Shown piece by piece: positions 1-5,519 of a DNA stretch of 7,788 nucleotides. Both the position numbers and the translations under genes were made by a program. The notes below the pieces were generated by a model that was not told the origin of the DNA, made no database searches, and worked only from the letters and a program-made list of their open reading frames with translations. The DNA is taken from contig DASTMQ010000454.1 of NCBI GenBank assembly GCA_035714005.1, forward strand, positions 1 through 7,788, read 5' to 3'. Within the stretch, counting starts at the first letter, position 1. Each line of letters starts with the position of its first letter. The DNA comes from AWTP1-13 sp035714005 (GTDB lineage Bacteria > Pseudomonadota > Alphaproteobacteria > Rhizobiales > Hyphomicrobiaceae).

Positions 1-1
1 T

Positions 2-352
2 TTCTCGGATCGCCCGAAGCGCATTGTGGGCAACGTCCGCAACGATCTGTTCTTGCAGAAGTGGACCGACGGCAGCAATAGCTTCAAGAGCGATCCGCCC
101 AACGCCGTGCTGTCGATCTTCAACGACAAGGCGGCGCCAACGAGTGCCGTCGTGGTGTTGAACAATCCCCGCCTTGAGGGCAAAAACCTGGCCTATGATG
201 TGCGCACCCTCAAGGGCGATCTGCCGGCGAGCGGGGTCGAGAGCACGCTGTTTATCGATGGCAGCAGCGGCTACTGCGATCCGGGCTACGATCGGGGCGA
301 CTCGGGCTATCCGTGCTGGGCGCAGAAGGCGTTCGCGGACGACACCCCGTAA
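2..352 (+). CDS. 3' end of an uncharacterised protein (5' truncated by window edge)
   Basis: The reading frame is open from base 2 to the TAA at 350-352, with no start codon that looks real; the GTG at 26 lies inside conserved-looking sequence (FSDRPKRIVGNV), so the gene begins upstream of the window. The 116 visible residues have no membrane segment. They contain the stretches SDPPNAVLSIF, VVVLNNPRLEG and ESTLFIDG, which resemble a family of short, often exported hypothetical proteins that I recall from alphaproteobacteria and nitrifiers. I cannot name a domain or function. The last 27 residues are unlike the rest: rich in Gly, Tyr and Asp, with three Gly-Tyr pairs and two Cys (SGYCDPGYDRGDSGYPCW), which would suit a disulfide in an exported protein. 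It is followed by a 127-nt gap before the next gene, so it is probably a separate transcription unit. Coding is likely because the codon pattern matches the neighbours; identity is open. Confidence 0.72.
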   Translation, partial: FSDRPKRIVGNVRNDLFLQKWTDGSNSFKSDPPNAVLSIFNDKAAPTSAVVVLNNPRLEGKNLAYDVRTLKGDLPASGVESTLFIDGSSGYCDPGYDRGDSGYPCWAQKAFADDTP

Positions 353-470
353 GGGCACGCGGGGAAACGTCGCAGTCTGCTGCCGAAGGCGGGCGTCAAC
401 CAATGAGATCGCAAGCGCGCCAGCCCTGGCAAGCAAGGCCTAGCATGCGTGATCCGGCCGTTCCGGTGCC

Positions 471-478
471 GAGGAAAG
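471..478 (+). promoter_or_regulatory. ribosome binding site for the PQQ dehydrogenase gene
   Basis: GAGGAAAG lies just before two adjacent ATG codons (480 and 483). The AGGA core is 4 nt from the first ATG and 7 nt from the second, so the second ATG, giving MKKLLAAAG, is the better-spaced start. The choice changes the protein by one residue. Confidence 0.6.
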
Positions 479-479
479 C

Positions 480-2279
480 ATGATGAAAAAGCTGCTTGCC
501 GCTGCTGGCGTGCTTGTCGTGATTGTTGCAGTTGGCGCAGGCGCGCTCTATTGGGCGTTTCCGGTCCGAGTGTCGATTTTGGCGGGCCTGACGCGCAACT
601 ATATCCTGTCGTGGTCCGCGCCTCGAGGTACGGCAAGCATCGAATTCAATCCGGCCTACCAGGGCGCGGCGACCCTTGCGCTCTCCCCTGTCGCCGCGGC
701 GTTGCCGGCCGCCAGTGCCGGCGACTGGCCGAGCTACAATCGAACACTCACCTCAGAACGCTACGCTGAGTTGAACGAGATCAACAGCAACACTGTTGGC
801 AAGCTCAAAGTCTTGTGCAGCTACGACGTTGGCCAGTTCGCGGCCTTTGCCTCCGGTCTGATCGTGGTGGATGGCGCTCTGATCGGCACCACCGAATTCG
901 ATATCTTCTCGCTCGATCCGGCGACCTGCGCGGTGAATTGGCGAACGCACGAGGACTACCCCCCGAGCCTGTTGTCGGCCAACCGGGGCGCCGCCTACCT
1001 GGACGGGATGCTGTTTCGGGGCACCCAGGATGGGCGCGTGCTGGCCTACGACGTCAAGACCGGCAGGCGATTGTGGCAGACGACCATCGCCGACCCGAAG
1101 CATGGCGAATCCGTTCCCTCGGCCCCCATTGCCTGGGACGGCCTGGTCTTTGTCGGCAATGCGGGCGGCGACTTCAAGGGTGGCAAGGGGCGCATGTACG
1201 CGCTCGACGCCAAGACCGGCAAGATCGCTTGGGAATTCTTTCTCGTTCCCCGCAGCGAGGGCGACATCGTCCGCGGGCCCTTGGGCGCTCCGGCGCTCGA
1301 TGCCGCGACCTGGCAAAATGCCCAGGGTATCCCGATCAGTGGGGGTGGGACGTGGACCTCATACACGCTCGATACCAAGAGCGGACGGCTCTACGTCCCC
1401 GGTGGCAATCCGGCGCCGGACTTTGTGATCGGCGCGCGCGAGGGAGAAAATCTATTTACCAACTCGGTCGTGGTGTTGGACGCCAAGACGGGCGACTACA
1501 AAGACCACTTCAAGATTGTGCCAAAGGATTGGCACGACTGGGACGTCTCCAATCCGCCGGTTTTGATTCGATCGATGGGCGGCAAGGAGCTGATGCTGGT
1601 CGCGCCCAAAGACGGGCACCTCTATGGCTTCGATCTTGCCAACAACCGCCGGCTCTATCGCGTGCCGGTGACGCAAGTCGAAAATGTTGAGCAAGCCTTC
1701 ACGCCCGGCAGGGCCGTGCGCTTTTGCCCCGGCGCCGTGGGTGGGGCCGAATGGAACAGTCCGGCCTACGATCCCAAGTCCAACCTGGTTTTGATCGGCG
1801 AGGTCGATTGGTGCGACACGGTCACGCCAAAGGATCTCAATCAACTGCGCCGTGTCGAGCCTGGGCAGCCATGGGCCGGGATGGCGACCTGGAACCCGTT
1901 CTGGATGTTTGGCAAGGAAGGGCCGACCGCCGGATCTTGGGCCGGCTGGGTTTATGCCGTCGATGCCGATAGCGGCACTTGGAAGTGGCGGCTGAAATCG
2001 AACTACCCGATCGTCGGCGCCATCACGCCAACGGCCGGCGGCGTCGTATTCTTCGGCGATCTCGGTGGCAATTTTTATGCGCTCGATGCCGCTACGGGTG
2101 AGAAGCTGTGGGGAGCGGACCTCGGCGGCGCGATCGGCGGCGGCATCATCACCTACAGGGCGAATGGCGCCCAAAAAATTGCCGTGGCGAGCGGCTTTAC
2201 CCACATCGCCTGGCCGACAAAGATTGTGACCGCCAAAGTCGTCGTGCTTGGCCTCGAGCGCGCCGCCGCGAGCCGGTGA
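480..2279 (+). CDS. Membrane-anchored PQQ-dependent quinoprotein dehydrogenase (alcohol dehydrogenase-like)
   Basis: A 599-residue protein, the usual size of quinoprotein alcohol/methanol dehydrogenase large subunits, which oxidise alcohols or sugars in the periplasm with PQQ and a metal ion. Residues 4-27 form one hydrophobic segment after MMKK: an uncleaved anchor or a signal peptide. Residues 82-595 are an eight-bladed propeller with repeated blade motifs (DVKTGRRLW 191-199, LDAKTGKIAW 242-251, DADSGTWKW 495-503, LDAATGEKLW 535-544) and the entry motif DWPSYNRTLTSERYAELNEIN. By alignment from memory to methanol dehydrogenase: Trp292 matches the PQQ-stacking Trp243, Asn310 (GGNPAP) matches metal ligand Asn261, Asp353 in HDWD matches catalytic Asp303, Lys377 replaces Arg331, and Cys416/Cys445 match a conserved Cys pair. 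Asp231 (NAGGDF) stands where Glu177 binds metal. There is no CXXCH haem site, so it is not a quinohaemoprotein. It leads an operon with a bd-type quinol oxidase, suggesting electrons pass to ubiquinone. Substrate unknown. Confidence 0.9.
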   Translation: MMKKLLAAAGVLVVIVAVGAGALYWAFPVRVSILAGLTRNYILSWSAPRGTASIEFNPAYQGAATLALSPVAAALPAASAGDWPSYNRTLTSERYAELNEINSNTVGKLKVLCSYDVGQFAAFASGLIVVDGALIGTTEFDIFSLDPATCAVNWRTHEDYPPSLLSANRGAAYLDGMLFRGTQDGRVLAYDVKTGRRLWQTTIADPKHGESVPSAPIAWDGLVFVGNAGGDFKGGKGRMYALDAKTGKIAWEFFLVPRSEGDIVRGPLGAPALDAATWQNAQGIPISGGGTWTSYTLDTKSGRLYVPGGNPAPDFVIGAREGENLFTNSVVVLDAKTGDYKDHFKIVPKDWHDWDVSNPPVLIRSMGGKELMLVAPKDGHLYGFDLANNRRLYRVPVTQVENVEQAFTPGRAVRFCPGAVGGAEWNSPAYDPKSNLVLIGEVDWCDTVTPKDLNQLRRVEPGQPWAGMATWNPFWMFGKEGPTAGSWAGWVYAVDADSGTWKWRLKSNYPIVGAITPTAGGVVFFGDLGGNFYALDAATGEKLWGADLGGAIGGGIITYRANGAQKIAVASGFTHIAWPTKIVTAKVVVLGLERAAASR

Positions 2280-2283
2280 GGAG
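2275..2283 (+). promoter_or_regulatory. ribosome binding site of the oxidase subunit I gene, overlapping the upstream stop codon
   Basis: GGTGAGGAG includes the TGA stop (2277-2279) of the dehydrogenase gene. Its AGGAG core ends 9 nt before the ATG at 2293. This supports translational coupling and decides the start: an in-frame upstream start at 2248 would add 15 residues inside the dehydrogenase gene and has no such site. Confidence 0.7.
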
Positions 2284-2292
2284 CCAACCCGC

Positions 2293-3702
2293 ATGGAGCT
2301 CGATCCGGTTTTTCTATCGCGCCTCCAGTTTGCGTTTCTGATCAGCTTTCACATCATCTTCCCGGCCTTCACCATCGGCTTGGCGGCCTGGCTCGCCACG
2401 ATCGAGGCGGCGCGTCTCGCCACCGGCCGGGCCATCTATCGGCGTATCTTTGATTTCTGGCTCAAGGTCTTCGCCTTGTCGTTCGGCATGGGGGTGGTGA
2501 CCGGCATCGTCATGGCGTTCCAGTTCGGCACCAACTGGAGCGTACTGGCGCAGAAGACCGGCTCGATCCAGGGACCGCTGCTGGGTTACGAAACCTTTAC
2601 CGCCTTCCTGCTGGAGGCCACGTTCTTTGGCGTCATGTTGCTGGGGCGCGACCGGGTGGCGCCGTCGTTTTACCTGCTGGCGTGTTGTCTGGTCTCGCTC
2701 GGGACGATGTTTTCCTCGTTTTGGATTCTCGCCAACAACAGCTGGATGCAGGTGCCGCTCGGGCACACGATCATTGACGGCCGCATTATTCCAGCGGACT
2801 GGTGGGCCATCACTACCGGGCCCATCATGCGCGTGCGCTGGCCGCACATGCTGCTTGCCGCCTTCCTGACGACGGGAATGTGCGTGGCCGCGAGCGGGGC
2901 GTGGTACAGGCTGCGCGGCGTGCATGGCGCGGAAGCCTCCGTGATGCTCAACTGGGGGCTCGGCCTGGTCGCGGTGCTGATCCCGATCCAGCTCTTTTTC
3001 GGGCACTTGACGGGGCTCTATGTGCTCAAGCATCAGCCCGCCAAGTTCGCGGCCATCGAGGCGCGCTGGCAGACGCAACAACCGGCAGCTGAGGTGTTGT
3101 TCGCCATTCCCGACCAAGCGCGCGAGCGCAATTTGTTTTCCCTGGAGATCCCGCGGCTCGGCAGTTTCATCGCCTCCGGCAACTGGACCGCGCGCGAAAT
3201 CGGACTGGAAACCTTTGCGCCGCAGGATCGGCCGCCGGTGCTGATCCCCTTCTTCGGTTTTCGCATCATGGTGGGGATGGGACTGATCATGCTGGCGGTG
3301 TCGTGGTTTGGCTGCTGGCTGCGGCTTAAAGGTCGACTAGAGACAACGCGCTGGTTTCTTTGGGGAACCTTCCTCGCCTTTCCGAGCGGCTTCATCGCCA
3401 TTCTCAGCGGCTGGTACACCGCCGAGGTCGGACGCCAGCCGTGGGTGGTGTATGGCCTCTTGCGCACCGGCGACGCGGTGACGCCCTCGCTGACAGCAAG
3501 CGACGTGGTTTTATCGCTGCTGGGTTACGTTGTGGTCTATGCCGTGTTCGTCTCCTTCGGTGTCTACTACATCTACAAGCTGCTGCGGGAGGGACCGAGC
3601 GCGGAGGCGGAGGCAATTCCGGGCGCCACGGCAAGCCGGCCGCTGGCGTTCGCTGGCTCCAAGGAGACGACAACCGGCGCTGGGTTCTCGGTCGGCAGGT
3701 AA
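2293..3702 (+). CDS. cydA: Cytochrome bd-type quinol oxidase subunit I, cyanide-insensitive (CIO) type
   Basis: Haem-bearing subunit of an inner-membrane bd-type oxidase, which oxidises ubiquinol and reduces O2 to water without proton pumping. The 469 residues carry about nine membrane segments (near 14-33, 54-77, 95-118, 124-147, 184-203, 218-237, 321-341, 355-375, 404-427). Family key residues are present: His20 (SFHIIFPAF, haem ligand of the b595/d site), Glu100 and Glu108 (GYETFTAFLLEATFFG), His185 (RWPHML) and Met326 (GFRIMVG) as haem b558 ligands, Lys251 and Glu256 at the quinol site, and the signature GRQPW at 380-384. The Q-loop between about 250 and 318 is short, without the C-terminal Q-loop insert of E. 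coli CydA (about 520 residues), so this belongs to the CIO branch, often called cioA. Residues 433-469 are a polar, low-complexity tail. The start is set by the N-terminus MELDPVFLSRLQF and a well-placed ribosome binding site. It lies 13 nt after the quinoprotein gene and 6 nt before subunit II. Confidence 0.96.
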   Translation: MELDPVFLSRLQFAFLISFHIIFPAFTIGLAAWLATIEAARLATGRAIYRRIFDFWLKVFALSFGMGVVTGIVMAFQFGTNWSVLAQKTGSIQGPLLGYETFTAFLLEATFFGVMLLGRDRVAPSFYLLACCLVSLGTMFSSFWILANNSWMQVPLGHTIIDGRIIPADWWAITTGPIMRVRWPHMLLAAFLTTGMCVAASGAWYRLRGVHGAEASVMLNWGLGLVAVLIPIQLFFGHLTGLYVLKHQPAKFAAIEARWQTQQPAAEVLFAIPDQARERNLFSLEIPRLGSFIASGNWTAREIGLETFAPQDRPPVLIPFFGFRIMVGMGLIMLAVSWFGCWLRLKGRLETTRWFLWGTFLAFPSGFIAILSGWYTAEVGRQPWVVYGLLRTGDAVTPSLTASDVVLSLLGYVVVYAVFVSFGVYYIYKLLREGPSAEAEAIPGATASRPLAFAGSKETTTGAGFSVGR

Positions 3703-3708
3703 ACCCCC

Positions 3709-4695
3709 ATGGAACCCAGCACGCTCGCCTTGTTTTGGGTTGCCACGCTGGGCGGTGCCATCCTGCTTTATGTGATCCTTGACGGCTTCGATCTCGGCGT
3801 TGGCGTGCTGTTTGGGGCTACCCGCGACGAGGGGCATCGGGCCCAAATGCTGGGCAGCATCGCTCCGTTCTGGGACGGCAACGAAACCTGGCTGGTCGTG
3901 ATCGGGGCTGGGCTGTTCGCGGCCTTTCCCGATGCCTATGCCGTGCTGCTCAGCGCCTTTTATTTCCCCGTGTTATTGATGCTGTTTGGCTTGATCTTCC
4001 GCGGTATCGCCTTTGAGTTCCGCTATCGAAGCGAGGGCATGCGCCCGGTCTGGGACTGGGGGTTCTGCCTTGGCTCTGCCGTGGTCGCGTTTGCCCAGGG
4101 TGCCGCGGTCGGCGCCATGATCCGCGGTATTCCGGTTGCGAATGGCCAGTATGTCGGCACCCCCTTCGGTTGGCTCCACCCATTTGCCGTCCTGACCGGA
4201 CTAGGGCTGGTGGGGGGCTATGCTCTGCTCGGCGCCGGCTGGCTCGTGCTCAAGAACGACGGCGACCTGCGCGACTGGGCCCGCGCCCGCATCCGCTGGC
4301 TCGCCGTCGCCGTGCTTGCCATCCTGTTCGTGGCGTTCACGGCGACGTTTGACTACAGCATTTTGGCGCGCAGCAACGTGCTGGCGAGGCCATGGGTCCT
4401 GGCGTTTCCCGCCCTGGCGCTCAGCGCCTTGGTTGGGCTGGCGATGGATGTCGGTCGGCACGATGATCGTCGGCCGTTCGCACTGACGTGCCTCATTTTT
4501 CTCGCCGCCTTTCTTGGCCTGGGGGCGATGTTCTGGCCTTACATGATCCCCTACGCCGTGACGGTTGCAGACGCGGCCGCGCCGGACGCCTCGTTGCGGT
4601 TTTTGTTTTATGGCGGCATCGTCGTGCTACCGGTCATCCTCCTCTACACGACCGGGGTCTACTGGATCTTCCGCGGCAAGTTAAACAAGCGCTAG
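3709..4695 (+). CDS. cydB: Cytochrome bd-type quinol oxidase subunit II, CIO type
   Basis: Partner subunit of the preceding oxidase. At 328 residues it is shorter than E. coli CydB (379) and fits CioB-like proteins. Roughly eight or nine hydrophobic segments span the protein. Family signatures are clear: LDGFDLGVG (24-32), the PFWDGNETWLV stretch around 53-63, and RGIAFEFR (98-105), followed by the usual tryptophan-containing segment WDWGFCLGS. The C-terminus ends in a basic FRGKLNKR, likely cytoplasmic. The gene starts 6 nt after the subunit I stop; AGGT at 3697-3700 is a modest ribosome binding site, so coupling with the upstream gene is likely. The 67 nt between its stop and the next gene do not encode a CydX-like one-helix peptide on the plus strand, and no cydDC genes are in view. 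The alternative symbol is cioB. Confidence 0.96.
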   Translation: MEPSTLALFWVATLGGAILLYVILDGFDLGVGVLFGATRDEGHRAQMLGSIAPFWDGNETWLVVIGAGLFAAFPDAYAVLLSAFYFPVLLMLFGLIFRGIAFEFRYRSEGMRPVWDWGFCLGSAVVAFAQGAAVGAMIRGIPVANGQYVGTPFGWLHPFAVLTGLGLVGGYALLGAGWLVLKNDGDLRDWARARIRWLAVAVLAILFVAFTATFDYSILARSNVLARPWVLAFPALALSALVGLAMDVGRHDDRRPFALTCLIFLAAFLGLGAMFWPYMIPYAVTVADAAAPDASLRFLFYGGIVVLPVILLYTTGVYWIFRGKLNKR

Positions 4696-4711
4696 GGGGC
4701 GACTGGACAGC

Positions 4712-4747
4712 AGACGAGGAGGAAGACTGACTGTTTCCGCCTCGTCT
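4712..4747 (+). terminator. Candidate terminator hairpin between convergent genes
   Basis: AGACGAGGAGGAA (4712-4724) pairs with TTCCGCCTCGTCT (4735-4747): 12 of 13 pairs, one A/G mismatch, and a 10-nt loop. The right arm runs into only TTT on the plus strand, and there is no T run on the minus strand, so the tail is weak. Its place, 16 nt after the subunit II stop and 15 nt beyond the stop of the opposing gene, fits a terminator serving the oxidase operon and possibly both genes. Confidence 0.6.
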
Positions 4748-4762
4748 TTGCCAGGGTTCATG

Positions 4763-5161
4763 TTACTTGCGCGCATACTCAAACGCCGGCAAGGCGCGGA
4801 GCGTTTCCTTGCTGGCGCCGGCCAACACCAGCCGCTCATTTTTTAGCTGCAACTGTTTGGCCGGGATGGCGACGTCGTGGGCGCCGATGCCGAGAAAGCC
4901 GCCCGTACTCACGATCCCGTACGAGGCGGTTCGATCCTTGTTGAGAATAATGTCCTCGATCTTGCCGATCTTTTCGTCCTTGTCGTTGTAAACGGGCTGC
5001 CCGAGCAACTGCCGTTGCACGCTCCAGCCGTTTATGACGTCGTTCATCTCGACCACGGAGACACCGATCGATGTCGTGGTTCCCGCGGTTTGCGCATAAA
5101 GGCTGGTCGCAGCGGGCGTCAGCAGCAATGCCGTCAATCCGGCGTACAATAGGCGTCGCAT
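4763..5161 (-). CDS. Exported PRC-barrel domain protein
   Basis: A 132-residue protein read on the minus strand. Residues 1-23 are a typical signal peptide (MRRLL, hydrophobic core, likely cleavage at SLYA/QT). Residues about 47-113 form a PRC-barrel: LLGQPVYNDKDEKIGKIEDIILNKD is the usual first half (split here as LLGQPVYND and KIGKIEDIIL), followed by YGIVSTGGFLGIG and the HDVAIPAKQL strand with LVLAGASKETLRALPAF at the end. PRC-barrels occur in RNA-processing factors, photosynthetic reaction centre H subunits and many small exported proteins of alphaproteobacteria. The exported form has no settled function, and I do not assign one. No cysteine or haem motif is present. The start is supported by GGAGG (plus-strand 5171-5175) 9 nt upstream. 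It converges on the oxidase operon and diverges from the two-component genes, so it has its own promoter. Confidence 0.9.
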   Translation of the reverse strand: MRRLLYAGLTALLLTPAATSLYAQTAGTTTSIGVSVVEMNDVINGWSVQRQLLGQPVYNDKDEKIGKIEDIILNKDRTASYGIVSTGGFLGIGAHDVAIPAKQLQLKNERLVLAGASKETLRALPAFEYARK

Positions 5162-5193
5162 TGTGAGATACCTCCAGCCAAGTTGTTGTGGGG

Positions 5194-5212
5194 GCTGCGC
5201 GCCTTGCGCAGC
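5194..5212 (-). repeat. Perfect 7-bp inverted repeat in the leader of the PRC-barrel gene
   Basis: GCTGCGC, a 5-nt loop, then GCGCAGC. On the minus-strand transcript it would form a strong GC hairpin 32 nt upstream of the start codon, just 5' of the ribosome binding site. No T run follows, so it is not an ordinary terminator; it may stabilise the mRNA or be a regulatory element. Confidence 0.5.
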
Positions 5213-5219
5213 AAAGCGG

Positions 5220-5246
5220 AGACTAGCACCGATGTCCCTTGGTCAA
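5220..5246 (-). promoter_or_regulatory. Candidate promoter of the PRC-barrel gene
   Basis: On the minus strand TTGACC (plus 5241-5246) resembles a -35 box, and TAGTCT (plus 5220-5225) could be the -10 after a 15-nt spacer, which is short. The -35 match is good (5 of 6) and the -10 is poor (3 of 6). The position would put the leader hairpin inside the transcript. Confidence 0.3.
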
Positions 5247-5434
5247 ATCGGGGGCAACCCTGAAATGACCTGCAGGCGCACCCGACTCCTCGCCCCAACC
5301 GAGCTGCCCTCCCAGCTCCACAGGGCTCGGATCAGGCGGTCACAGGCGCGCGAGGTCGACCAGGCCTTCGGGTGTCATCCGGCTTTTCGCTCGGAGTTTT
5401 CCCTAGTTGTGGGCTCGCCGGGGCGGGGTTCAGC

Positions 5435-5463
5435 TTGACCGTGTTGTTGGATGGCGATCGTAA
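5435..5463 (+). promoter_or_regulatory. Weak candidate promoter of the two-component genes
   Basis: TTGACC at 5435-5440 is a good -35 match, but the hexamer at a 17-nt spacing (TCGTAA, 5458-5463) is a poor -10. It is offered only because it is the best -35-like element before the response regulator and because the inverted repeat at 5461-5483 would overlap its start region. Confidence 0.2.
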
Positions 5464-5483
5464 CGGCAAGCCGCCGGCCGTTA
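5461..5483 (+). repeat. Perfect 7-bp inverted repeat upstream of the response regulator
   Basis: TAACGGC, 9 nt (AAGCCGCCG), then GCCGTTA. It lies 36 nt before the regulator start codon. It could be a dyad operator, for example for autoregulation, or a leader hairpin. OmpR-family proteins more often bind direct repeats, so the link to this regulator is uncertain. Confidence 0.4.
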
Positions 5484-5519
5484 TGGGGGAGGTTGGCCGA
5501 GCTGGCGCTTGGGTGACGC

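Larger units (their letters stand above)
5162..5519. other. 358-nt divergent intergenic region
   Basis: This separates the leftward PRC-barrel gene from the rightward response regulator gene and must hold both promoters. I see a ribosome binding site for the PRC gene, a perfect 7-bp hairpin in its leader (5194-5212), one candidate promoter for each side, and a perfect 7-bp inverted repeat before the regulator (5461-5483). Between about 5250 and 5430 I see nothing recognisable. Open frames in the region lack ribosome binding sites and recognisable protein sequence, so I do not call a gene here. Confidence 0.7.

Noticed and set aside
353..479. Promoter or oxygen-regulator site ahead of the dehydrogenase-oxidase operon
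   Set aside because: I looked for -35/-10 pairs and TTGAT-N4-ATCAA boxes and found none convincing; only short GC dyads such as GCCAG-CC-CTGGC (loop too small for an RNA hairpin) occur.
815..1690. 291-codon open frame on the plus strand in another frame
   Set aside because: Arg/Gly-rich shadow of the dehydrogenase gene, with no domain and no separate start signals.
480..2279. BamB-type outer membrane assembly protein
   Set aside because: BamB is about 390 residues with no PQQ pocket. This protein has the longer eight-blade length, the DWPSYN entry motif and the conserved Trp, Asn and Asp pocket residues of true quinoprotein dehydrogenases.
1452..2294. 280-codon open frame on the minus strand
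   Set aside because: It lies wholly opposite the PQQ dehydrogenase gene, whose motifs are unmistakable. The frame reads as low-complexity GC-rich shadow sequence with no recognisable domain.
2314..3117. 267-codon open frame on the minus strand
   Set aside because: Antisense to oxidase subunit I, extremely rich in Arg, His and Gln, with no fold-like pattern; a GC-content shadow.
5241..5256. FNR/FixK-type box (TTGAC...) near the PRC-barrel promoter
   Set aside because: Only one half-site (TTGAC on the minus strand) is present; the matching GTCAA half at the proper distance is absent.
5163..5438. Possible 91-residue small gene in the divergent intergenic region
   Set aside because: It would start in the leader of the opposing gene at GTG without a ribosome binding site, and its composition (Cys, Arg and Ser rich) looks random.
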